Assembly: GCA_023416055.1 (NCBI GenBank)
Contig: JAEZIH010000254.1
Span: forward strand, 1 to 11,972
Direction: 5' to 3'
From: Pseudomonadota bacterium
GTDB lineage: Bacteria; Pseudomonadota; Alphaproteobacteria; Caulobacterales; Caulobacteraceae
Length of the DNA: 11,972 nucleotides
In this document: positions 1 to 5,968 of the stretch, piece after piece
How the letters are laid out: every line of letters begins with the position of its first letter
Numbering within the stretch: position 1 is the stretch's first letter
Notes under the pieces: generated by a model
The model's database searches: none
What the model was told of the DNA's origin: nothing
What the model saw: the letters and a program-made list of their open reading frames with translations, nothing else
Position numbers and translations under genes: made by a program

Positions 1-1087
1 AAGTCTCTTGTCCGTCCAGAATCCGGCCCAGCACCCGGGCGGTGTAGTCCACCAACGGGATGACGCGGGCGTAGTTCAGCCGTGCGGGTCCGATGACGCC
101 GATGGCGCCCAGCACCCGCTGCCGGCCTGTCATATAGGGCGCCGCGATCACGGCGGAACCCGAAAGGGAAAACAGCCGCGTTTCGGCGCCGATGAAGATG
201 CGCACGCCCTGGGCCGTGGAGACGCCGTCGAGCAGGCCGATCAGCTGCTCCTTCTGCTCCAGGTCGTCGAACAGGACGCGCACCCGCTCCAGATCCTCGA
301 CGGCCTCGCGGTCCTGCAGCAGGTTGGCCCGGCCGCGCACGATCAGGGCCCGCTCCTGCCCGGCCCCGCCTGACCAGGCGGCCAGGCCGTCCTCGACCAG
401 GCGGGCGGCGGCGGCGTCCAGTTCGCGGCGGGCGGCGTCCAGTTCGGTGCGCATCTCGGTGCGCGCCTCATGCAGCGGACGGCCCTTGAGCCGGGCGTTG
501 AGGAAGTTCGAGGCCTCCTGAAGCGTCGAGGGGGTGACCCCGGCCTTCAGCGGCATCAGGCGGTTCTCGACCGTGCCGTCGTCGGCGACCAGCACGGCCA
601 GGGCCTGGTCGTGGCCGAGCGCGACGAACTCGACGTGCTTGACGCCCGCGTCGCGGACCGGGCTGGCGACGATGCTTGCCCCCCCGGCGAGGCCCGAGAG
701 CAGGGCCGAGGCCTCGTTCAGCGCCTCCTCGAAGCCGCGGCCGCTGCCGGCCAGGCGGGCGTCGATCTCGCGCCTCTCCTCGCGGGAGAGGTCGCCGATC
801 TCCAGCAGGCCGTCGACGAACAGCCGCAGGCCGGCGTGGGTCGGGATCCGCCCCGCCGAGGTGTGCGGCGAGGCCAGCAGGCCGGCCATGGTCAGATCCT
901 GCATGGTGTTGCGGATCGAGGCCGGCGACAGCGCCACCCCGGTCAGCGACAGGGTGCGCGAGCCGACCGGCTCTCCGGTCTGCAGATAGGATTCGACGAT
1001 GCGGCGGAAGATGTCGCGGGCGCGCTCGTCCAGCGCCACGAGGCCGCCGGATTCCATCGCGGCCGAGGTCAGCAGAGGGGATTTCAT
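1..1087 (-). CDS. hrcA: Heat-inducible transcription repressor HrcA (3' end cut by window edge)
   Basis: HrcA represses chaperone genes (groESL and often dnaK/grpE) by binding the CIRCE inverted repeat; its activity depends on GroEL. The reverse-strand translation from the ATG at 1087-1085 runs without a stop to the left edge (362 codons seen). The N-terminal winged-helix part (about residues 20-90) contains the family signature HTSAGRIPT at 75-83 and the preceding [12 protein letters not shown] helix. The last visible residues ([14 protein letters not shown]) resemble the usual HrcA C-terminus, so only a few codons should be missing. No Shine-Dalgarno sequence precedes the ATG. A six-codon frame (ATG at 1101-1099) ends in TGA overlapping this ATG, which may or may not matter. 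The gene diverges from rph across 84 bases. No CIRCE element is visible in that gap, so autoregulation through CIRCE is not supported here. grpE is often the next gene but lies outside the window. Confidence 0.95.
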   Translation of the reverse strand, partial: MKSPLLTSAAMESGGLVALDERARDIFRRIVESYLQTGEPVGSRTLSLTGVALSPASIRNTMQDLTMAGLLASPHTSAGRIPTHAGLRLFVDGLLEIGDLSREERREIDARLAGSGRGFEEALNEASALLSGLAGGASIVASPVRDAGVKHVEFVALGHDQALAVLVADDGTVENRLMPLKAGVTPSTLQEASNFLNARLKGRPLHEARTEMRTELDAARRELDAAAARLVEDGLAAWSGGAGQERALIVRGRANLLQDREAVEDLERVRVLFDDLEQKEQLIGLLDGVSTAQGVRIFIGAETRLFSLSGSAVIAAPYMTGRQRVLGAIGVIGPARLNYARVIPLVDYTARVLGRILDGQET

Positions 1088-1171
1088 CTGGCGTCGGCCA
1101 TCGAGGAGGCGGGGGACAGGCTCACGGTTTCAGGATAAGCAGCGGCGCGACCGCTTCCAAGGACCCTGCCC

Positions 1172-1897
1172 ATGACCACCGCCCGCCCCTCCGAACGCGC
1201 CCCCGACCAGCTTCGCGCCGTGACGCTGGAGACCGGGGTCAACCGCTATGCGGAAGGGTCGTGCCTGGTGACCTTCGGGCATACGAAGGTGCTGGTCACG
1301 GCGTCGGTGGAGGAAAACGTGCCGGGCTGGATGCGCGGCAAGGGGCAGGGCTGGGTGACGGCGGAGTACGGCATGCTGCCGCGCGCCACCCACACCCGGG
1401 GCCGGCGCGAGGCCGCCTCGGGCAAGCAGACCGGGCGGACGCAGGAGATCCAGCGGCTGATCGGGCGCAGCCTGCGCGCCGTGATCGACCTGAAGGCGCT
1501 GGGCGAGCGGCAGGTGGTGCTGGACTGCGACGTCATCCAGGCGGACGGCGGCACCCGCACGGCGGCGATCACCGGCGCCTGGGTCGCCATGGCCTCGGCG
1601 CTGGACTACCTGCGCGCCGAGGGCGTGCTGAAGGCCGACCCGATCCTCGACCAGGTGGCGGCGGTGTCGTGCGGCGTGTGCAACGACCAGCCGGTGCTGG
1701 ACCTCGACTACGAGGAGGACTCCACCGCCGAGGCCGATTCCAACTTCGTCCTGACCGGCGCCGGCGGCATCGTCGAAATCCAGGCCACGGGCGAGAAGCG
1801 CGGCTTCACCCGCGCCGAGTTCGACCGCCTGTTCCAGCTGGCCGAAAGCGGCTGCGCGGAGCTGTTCGCCATGCAGCGGGCGGCGCTGGGGCGGTAG
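1172..1897 (+). CDS. rph: Ribonuclease PH
   Basis: RNase PH is a phosphate-dependent 3'-to-5' exoribonuclease that trims the 3' ends of tRNA precursors in the cytoplasm and works as a hexamer. The 241-residue product is close to the usual 238-240. It begins with the typical RPSxRAPDQLR motif and carries [20 protein letters not shown] (about 84-102), the phosphate-binding GTR (127-129) and the acidic [11 protein letters not shown] segment (181-191), whose aspartates fit the metal site. The start is supported by AAGGA at 1159-1163, eight bases before the ATG. It diverges from hrcA and converges on fabI, with only three bases between the two stop codons. Nothing unusual is seen in the protein. 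Confidence 0.97.
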   Translation: MTTARPSERAPDQLRAVTLETGVNRYAEGSCLVTFGHTKVLVTASVEENVPGWMRGKGQGWVTAEYGMLPRATHTRGRREAASGKQTGRTQEIQRLIGRSLRAVIDLKALGERQVVLDCDVIQADGGTRTAAITGAWVAMASALDYLRAEGVLKADPILDQVAAVSCGVCNDQPVLDLDYEEDSTAEADSNFVLTGAGGIVEIQATGEKRGFTRAEFDRLFQLAESGCAELFAMQRAALGR

Positions 1898-1900
1898 GGC

Positions 1901-2722
1901 TCAGCCCTCGAGATCTTCCGGCAGGCCCACGGCGTGGAAGCCGGCGTCGACGTGGACCACTTCGCCGGTGGTCGAGCGGCCGAGGTCGGAGCACAGCCAC
2001 AGGGCGCAGCCGGCGACGCCCTCCATCGAGGTCTCTTCCTTGATCATCGAGAACTGGGCGCTCTTCGAGTGCAGGCCGCGGCCGCCGGCGATGCCGGCCA
2101 GCGACAGGGTGCGCATGGCCCCGGCCGATATGGCGTTGACGCGGATGTTCTTGGGGCCGAGGTCGCGGGCGATGTAGCGGGTCGCCGCCTCCAGCGCCGC
2201 CTTGGCCACGCCCATGGTGTTGTAGTTGGGGATGACCCGCTCGGAGCCGAGGTAGGTCAGGGTGATCATCGAGCCGCCGTTGGGCATCAGCTTCGCGGAG
2301 CGGCGCGCCACGTCGACGAAGCTGAAGGCCGAGATGTTCATGGCCAGCAGGAAGCTGTCGCGGGTGGTGTTGTCGACGAAGGAGCCCTTCAGCTCGTCCT
2401 TGTTGGCGAAGGCCACCGAGTGGACGACGAAGTCGATCGTGCCGAATTCCTTCTCCAGCTCGGCGAAGGCGGCGTCCATGGAGGCGTCGTCGGTGACGTC
2501 GGCCTGGATCAGCAGCCGGGCGCCGACGCTCTCGGCCAGCGGGCGCACGCGGCGCTCCAGCCCCTCGCCGAGGTAGGTGAAGGCCAGCTCGGCGCCCTGG
2601 GCCGCCAGCTGCGAGGCGATGCCCCAGGCGATGGAGTTGGAGTTCGCCACCCCCATGATCAGGCCTTTCTTGCCCTTCATGAGGTCGCCCTTGGGCATGT
2701 CCCAGCCGCTCTCGCTCGCCAT
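1901..2722 (-). CDS. fabI: Enoyl-[acyl-carrier-protein] reductase (NADH), FabI
   Basis: FabI catalyses the last step of each fatty-acid elongation cycle, reducing trans-2-enoyl-ACP with NADH; it is the target of triclosan. The 273-residue protein is a short-chain dehydrogenase-type fold with the variant cofactor motif GVANSNSIAWG (24-34). The catalytic residues are Tyr157, Tyr167 and Lys174, with the FabI spacing Y-x6-K. It ends in the conserved SGEVVHVDAGFH-like segment. CGGAG about ten bases upstream supports the ATG at 2722; the first 14 residues are an extension beyond the E. coli start, and Met15 aligns with the usual start region. By ungapped offset to E. coli FabI (+11), Gly93 corresponds to Ala104 and Phe203 to Gly214, both positions linked to triclosan resistance, while Met159 is kept (Met170). 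It sits about 640 bases beyond the fabAB pair, separated by one opposite-strand gene. Confidence 0.97.
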   Translation of the reverse strand: MASESGWDMPKGDLMKGKKGLIMGVANSNSIAWGIASQLAAQGAELAFTYLGEGLERRVRPLAESVGARLLIQADVTDDASMDAAFAELEKEFGTIDFVVHSVAFANKDELKGSFVDNTTRDSFLLAMNISAFSFVDVARRSAKLMPNGGSMITLTYLGSERVIPNYNTMGVAKAALEAATRYIARDLGPKNIRVNAISAGAMRTLSLAGIAGGRGLHSKSAQFSMIKEETSMEGVAGCALWLCSDLGRSTTGEVVHVDAGFHAVGLPEDLEG

Positions 2723-2791
2723 GGTTCGTCTCCGTGTTTCGAGGGCGGAGGGTTAGCAGCGCCGGCGGGCGGGCGGAAGGCGTCAGTTTCG

Positions 2792-2838
2792 GGAGGTTGC
2801 CTCCGCCGCGAGCCGGAGCCTAGCGTGGCGGCGGGAGG
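2792..2838 (+). promoter_or_regulatory. Two mutually exclusive hairpins over the ribosome binding site of the 2847 gene
   Basis: GGAGG at 2792-2796 can pair with CCTCC at 2800-2804 across a TTG loop. The same CCTCC, extended as CCTCCGCCGC (2800-2809), can instead pair with 2828-2838, a ten-base-pair stem with one bulged G at 2833. The second stem buries GGAGG at 2834-2838, the ribosome binding site for the ATG at 2847. The layout resembles a translational switch, but GC-rich spacers make such pairings easily by chance, and no transcription start is known. Confidence 0.3.
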
Positions 2839-2846
2839 ACGTCCGC

Positions 2847-3365
2847 ATGATCGAGTGGCTCGCTAGCCTGGCTCTTGTCGCCGCGTTGCAGACGGCGGGA
2901 CCTCCGCGCACCGAGGCCGCCGTCGTGGTCTTGACCACGGACGACGTCCGGCAGGGGCAGGTCAAGCATGGGCGAAGCCTGCTGGAGGTGCTCGGCGACG
3001 AACGCCTGGGGCGCTACCGCTGGCTGGAGCCTGCGGTGTCGGCCCAGGCCTTCCGCTCGTGCGAGGACGACAGGCCGGACCGGGGTCTGGAAAACTGCGT
3101 CCGCCATTACCTGCGCGAGAGCGGGGTCGGGCCCTCGACGGTGGTGGTCGCCTTCGCGGACGGGCCGGGGCCGTCCGCAAGTCGCGGTGAGGGCGCGATG
3201 CGGGTCGCGTGCTACGGCCGCGGCGCGACGGCGTCCGACCCGGCGGCGCAGGTCACCTGGCTGTGGCCGGGTTCGGCGCGGCTGGCGGGCGTCAACGACT
3301 GGAACCGCGACCGGGACGCCCTGGCCGCCTGCATCGACGCGGCGCTGGCGGAGGAGCCGCTCTAG
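2847..3365 (+). CDS. Hypothetical secreted or periplasmic protein with four cysteines
   Basis: I do not recognise a family for this 172-residue product. Residues 1-17 form a hydrophobic stretch followed by small residues up to about 24 (TEA), which reads as a Sec signal peptide, although the first residues carry no lysine or arginine. The mature part has exactly four cysteines (72, 84, 122, 162), which would fit two disulfides in the periplasm. It has short beta-like hydrophobic runs ([20 protein letters not shown]) and an aromatic C-terminal patch ([14 protein letters not shown]). GGGAGG at 2833-2838 gives a well-spaced start at 2847. The gene is on its own strand between fabI and fabB, diverging from the first. 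Its stop codon overlaps the fabB stop in a shared CTAG. It is a real gene by start, ribosome site and length, but its function is unknown. Confidence 0.75.
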   Translation: MIEWLASLALVAALQTAGPPRTEAAVVVLTTDDVRQGQVKHGRSLLEVLGDERLGRYRWLEPAVSAQAFRSCEDDRPDRGLENCVRHYLRESGVGPSTVVVAFADGPGPSASRGEGAMRVACYGRGATASDPAAQVTWLWPGSARLAGVNDWNRDRDALAACIDAALAEEPL

Positions 3366-4597
3366 CGGTCGACCTTCGACAGGATCAGGCAGCCGTTGGT
3401 GCCGCCGAAGCCGAAGCTGTTCGACATGACATGGGTGAGCTCGCCGTCGTGGCGCCGGCGCAGGATCGGCATGCCCTCGAACTCGGGGTCGAGGTTCTCG
3501 ATGTGGGCGCTCTCGGCGGCGAAGCCGTGCTTCATCATCAGCAGGCAGTAGATCGCCTCCTGCGCGCCCGCCGCGCCCAGCGAATGGCCGGTCAGCGACT
3601 TGGTCGACGAGATCATCGGCAGGTCGTCGCCGAAGACGTTGCGCACCGCGCCCATCTCCTTGGAGTCGCCGACCGGGGTCGAGGTGCCGTGCGGGTGGAG
3701 GTAGTCGATCTTCGGATTGCCGGCCATCTCGAGCGCGATCTTCATGCAGCGCTCGGCGCCCTCGCCCGAGGGGGCGACCATGTCGTAGCCGTCGGAGTTG
3801 GCGCCGTAGCCGGTGACCTCGGCGTAGATGGTCGCGCCGCGCGCCTTGGCCCGTTCGTATTCCTCAAGCACCACGATGCCGGCGCCGCCGGCGATGACGA
3901 AGCCGTCGCGGTCCTTGTCATAGGCGCGGCTGGCCCTGGCCGGGGTGTCGTTGAAGTTCGAGGACATGGCGCCCATGGCGTCGAACATGTTCGACATCGA
4001 CCAGTCGATGTCCTCGCAGCCGCCGGCGAAGACCACGTCCTGCTTGCCCCAGGCGATCTGTTCGGCGGCCGCGCCGATGCAGTGGGCGCTGGTCGCGCAG
4101 GCCGAGGAGATCGAATAGTTGATCCCCTTCAGCTCGAACCAGGTGGCCAGCACGGCCGAGGGGCCGGAGGCCATGGCCTTGGGCACGGCGAACGGGCCGA
4201 TGCGCTTGGGCGAGCCCTTTTCGACGGTGGTCTGCGCCGCCTGCAGGATGACCTGGGTCGAGGGGCCGCCCTCGCCGACGATCAGGCCGATGCGCTCGTC
4301 CTTGATCTCGTCCGGGGTCAGACCGGAGTCCTTGAGAGCCTCCTCGAAGGCGATGTGGCCCCAGGCGGTGCCGTTGGCGAGGAAGCGCGATGCGCGGCGG
4401 TCGACCAGCGGGGCCCAGTCCTCGGCCGTGTGGCCCAGGGCGGGCGGGGCCCAGACCTGCGAGCGGAAGCCGTGGACGGCGTGATCGGCGGCGTGCTTCA
4501 CGCCCGAACGGGCCTCGCGCAGGGAGGCCGCGACCTCATCCTGCCCGGTGCCGATCGAGGAGACGATGCCCAGTCCGGTGACGACTACACGCCGCAT
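3362..4597 (-). CDS. fabB: 3-oxoacyl-[acyl-carrier-protein] synthase I (beta-ketoacyl-ACP synthase, FabB)
   Basis: FabB condenses malonyl-ACP with the growing acyl chain and, with FabA, is the step that commits carbon to unsaturated fatty acids. The 411-residue protein has the thiolase-fold catalytic set: nucleophile Cys167 in SSACATS, His303 in HGTSTPVGD, Lys333 and His338 in [14 protein letters not shown], and the glycine-rich SFGFGGTN end (394-401). The N-terminus [16 protein letters not shown] is typical of FabB rather than FabF. The reading frame stays open upstream, but the ATG at 4597 matches the family start and has AGAAGGA just before it. It lies 32 bases downstream of fabA and is presumably co-transcribed with it. 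Its TAG stop overlaps the TAG of the convergent 2847 gene in the four bases CTAG. Confidence 0.97.
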   Translation of the reverse strand: MRRVVVTGLGIVSSIGTGQDEVAASLREARSGVKHAADHAVHGFRSQVWAPPALGHTAEDWAPLVDRRASRFLANGTAWGHIAFEEALKDSGLTPDEIKDERIGLIVGEGGPSTQVILQAAQTTVEKGSPKRIGPFAVPKAMASGPSAVLATWFELKGINYSISSACATSAHCIGAAAEQIAWGKQDVVFAGGCEDIDWSMSNMFDAMGAMSSNFNDTPARASRAYDKDRDGFVIAGGAGIVVLEEYERAKARGATIYAEVTGYGANSDGYDMVAPSGEGAERCMKIALEMAGNPKIDYLHPHGTSTPVGDSKEMGAVRNVFGDDLPMISSTKSLTGHSLGAAGAQEAIYCLLMMKHGFAAESAHIENLDPEFEGMPILRRRHDGELTHVMSNSFGFGGTNGCLILSKVDR

Positions 4598-4629
4598 GAT
4601 GCTTCCTTCTGAACTCTGATCGCGGGGGG

Positions 4630-5163
4630 TCAGCCGCCCTGCGGTTCCGTCGCGCCGCCGAAAAGGCCGACGCGCATGTCGTCGCAGCGGTAGATGATCT
4701 CGCCGTCTGCCTCCAGCACGCCGTCGGCGATGCCCATGACCAGTTTGCGGTTGATCACCCGCTTGAGGTCGATCTTGTAGACGACCTTCCTGATGTCGGG
4801 GGTGACCTGGCCGGTGAATTTCACGTCGCCGACGCCGAGGGCGCGGCCGCGGCCCGGGCCGCCGATCCAGCCGAGGTAGAAGCCGACCAGCTGCCACATG
4901 GCGTCGAGGCCGAGGCAGCCCGGCATCACCGGGTCGCCGATGAAGTGGCACTGGAAAAACCAGAGGTCCGGATGGATGTCGAGCTCGGCCTCGACATAGC
5001 CCTTGCCGTGGGCGCCGCCGTCGGCGTTGATCTGGGTGATGCGGTCGAACATCAGCATCGGCGGGGCCGGCAGCTGGGCGTTGCCAGGGCCGAACAGCTC
5101 GCCGCGGCCGGAGGCCAGCAGGGCCTCATAGTCGAACGACGACGGATATTTCGATTGGGTCAC
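4630..5163 (-). CDS. fabA: 3-hydroxydecanoyl-[acyl-carrier-protein] dehydratase/isomerase (FabA)
   Basis: FabA dehydrates 3-hydroxydecanoyl-ACP and isomerises trans-2- to cis-3-decenoyl-ACP, which starts the anaerobic unsaturated fatty-acid branch. The 177-residue product matches the family (E. coli 172). Active-site His73 lies in [11 protein letters not shown] and Asp87 in LGLDAMWQ, the same spacing as His70/Asp84 of E. coli; the N-terminal [28 protein letters not shown] block is diagnostic. No ATG lies near the expected start. The GTG at 5163-5161 puts the protein start right before [13 protein letters not shown], and GGAA ten bases upstream is a modest ribosome site. It is transcribed ahead of fabB, and an SH3-protein gene lies 83 bases upstream on the same strand. 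No clear promoter was seen in that gap. Confidence 0.96.
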   Translation of the reverse strand: MTQSKYPSSFDYEALLASGRGELFGPGNAQLPAPPMLMFDRITQINADGGAHGKGYVEAELDIHPDLWFFQCHFIGDPVMPGCLGLDAMWQLVGFYLGWIGGPGRGRALGVGDVKFTGQVTPDIRKVVYKIDLKRVINRKLVMGIADGVLEADGEIIYRCDDMRVGLFGGATEPQGG

Positions 5164-5239
5164 GACGGTCGTATTCCAGACGGCTGGCGGCGGGCTCGCC
5201 GCGGTGGCCGATTTGGCGGTCGGGTTACACGAGGCCGGG

Positions 5240-5256
5240 CGGCGGCTCAACCGCCG
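5240..5256 (-). terminator. Hairpin with the SH3-gene stop codon in its loop (weak terminator candidate)
   Basis: CGGCGG and CCGCCG form a six-base-pair perfect stem around a five-base loop, and the TGA stop of the SH3 gene (5249-5247) lies in that loop. There is no T-tract after it on the minus strand, so intrinsic termination is doubtful. It could instead slow polymerase or protect the 3' end ahead of fabA. Confidence 0.25.
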
Positions 5257-5831
5257 TCGTCGGCGCGTCCCGAGCCCGCGGGCCGGGCTGCATTGCACAG
5301 CGGGCGCTCCTGGGCCCCGAACACCGCCGACTGGCGCACCCATCCGCGCAGCCGGCCCGAGCGCACCCGGCACCAGCCGTCCTCGCACTCGTCCATCGAG
5401 ACCAGCGAACGGGGCGACAGCCGGGCCCGCACCGACGATGTCTCCGATCGGCCGGAGTGGATGGGGACCTCCGCGTCGGAGGCGTTGAGCAGGCTGCGCC
5501 GGCTGGACACCACGCTGCGGTGGACCCAGGCCACGGCCCCCTCGGGGTCGCAGATCTTCCGCCATTCGGTGGTCTCGGCGATGACCTGCACGGGCAGGCC
5601 CGAGACGCGGTATTCCCACAGGATGCGGTAGTCTAGGCCGGGACCGAAGCGGGCGTGGACCTCGGAGGACTTCAGCGACAGCCAGCGGGGCACCGGCTGG
5701 CCGCTGGGCGTGGGCCGGCCGTCCGGCATGGTCTGCAGGCCGCCGGACATCACCGCCGCCCCCGCGACGGCGACCGCCACCGCCAGTCTGTGGATGCGGA
5801 AAGGAGCTATGCGGGGCACGCCGTGGTCCAT
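5247..5831 (-). CDS. SH3-domain (bacterial SH3b) exported or membrane-anchored protein
   Basis: Read from the ATG at 5831 the product is 194 residues. A basic start (RIHR, 12-15) leads into a hydrophobic run [16 protein letters not shown] (16-31), so it is a signal peptide or single anchor and the rest should be periplasmic. Two SH3-like repeats follow. The first, about 48-112, includes [22 protein letters not shown] and [20 protein letters not shown]. The second, about 118-172, includes [31 protein letters not shown]. The pattern of variable loops ending in W-V is typical of SH3 proteins of alphaproteobacteria, often thought to bind cell wall or envelope partners; the ligand here is unknown. 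A longer frame can start with TTG at 5927, but it has no ribosome site and would put 32 residues before the signal peptide. The gene lies upstream of fabA on the same strand and downstream of a CtrA-type box. Confidence 0.8.
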   Translation of the reverse strand: MDHGVPRIAPFRIHRLAVAVAVAGAAVMSGGLQTMPDGRPTPSGQPVPRWLSLKSSEVHARFGPGLDYRILWEYRVSGLPVQVIAETTEWRKICDPEGAVAWVHRSVVSSRRSLLNASDAEVPIHSGRSETSSVRARLSPRSLVSMDECEDGWCRVRSGRLRGWVRQSAVFGAQERPLCNAARPAGSGRADDGG

Positions 5832-5863
5832 GGGATCGAAGCCCCCACTCTGGTCCCACAGGC

Positions 5864-5879
5864 TTAAGGCCCCGTTAAC
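5864..5879. promoter_or_regulatory. CtrA-type binding box (TTAA-N7-TTAAC)
   Basis: TTAA at 5864-5867, seven bases (GGCCCCG), then TTAAC at 5875-5879 is a full match to the CtrA recognition motif of Caulobacter and relatives. In this GC-rich window eight fixed A/T bases at the right spacing are unlikely by chance. It lies in the divergent gap, 32 bases upstream of the SH3-gene ATG and about 90 bases upstream of the Tat hydrolase ATG. Which gene it controls, and in what direction, cannot be read from sequence. Confidence 0.65.
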
Positions 5880-5911
5880 CAGACCCCCGACCGCGGGAGA
5901 CCGCGCGAAGC

Positions 5912-5940
5912 TTGACCAGGGGATCAACGGGCGGTTGATT
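5912..5940 (+). promoter_or_regulatory. Candidate promoter with an inverted repeat upstream of the S9 hydrolase
   Basis: TTGACC at 5912-5917 is a good -35 match; a 17-base spacer leads to TTGATT at 5935-5940, a poor -10. Overlapping the spacer and -10 is a perfect inverted repeat, ATCAAC (5923-5928) and GTTGAT (5934-5939) with five bases between, which could be an operator. The downstream GAGGGGG (5954-5960) is the ribosome site for the ATG at 5969. Confidence 0.3.
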
Positions 5941-5968
5941 GGGGCCGGGGTTCGAGGGGGATTTCAAC

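Noticed and set aside
1084..1101. Six-codon frame overlapping the hrcA ATG (ATGA overlap) as a leader peptide
   Set aside because: No ribosome site in front of it, and such short frames are common by chance; noted only because hrcA also lacks a ribosome site.
1088..1171. CIRCE element expected near hrcA
   Set aside because: No TTAGCACTC-N9-GAGTGCTAA-like repeat is present in the hrcA-rph gap.
676..2043. Long plus-strand open frame over hrcA and rph
   Set aside because: Out of frame with rph, arginine/glycine/proline-rich, no domain, no ribosome site; typical of GC-rich DNA lacking stops.
2736..2795. Caulobacter-type promoter for fabI (CTGACG ... GCTAACCC)
   Set aside because: Both elements look partly right, but the spacing (about 23 bases) is too long for a housekeeping promoter.
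3209..4612. Long plus-strand open frame antisense to fabB
   Set aside because: It lies opposite a clear FabB with all catalytic residues and has a low-complexity composition.
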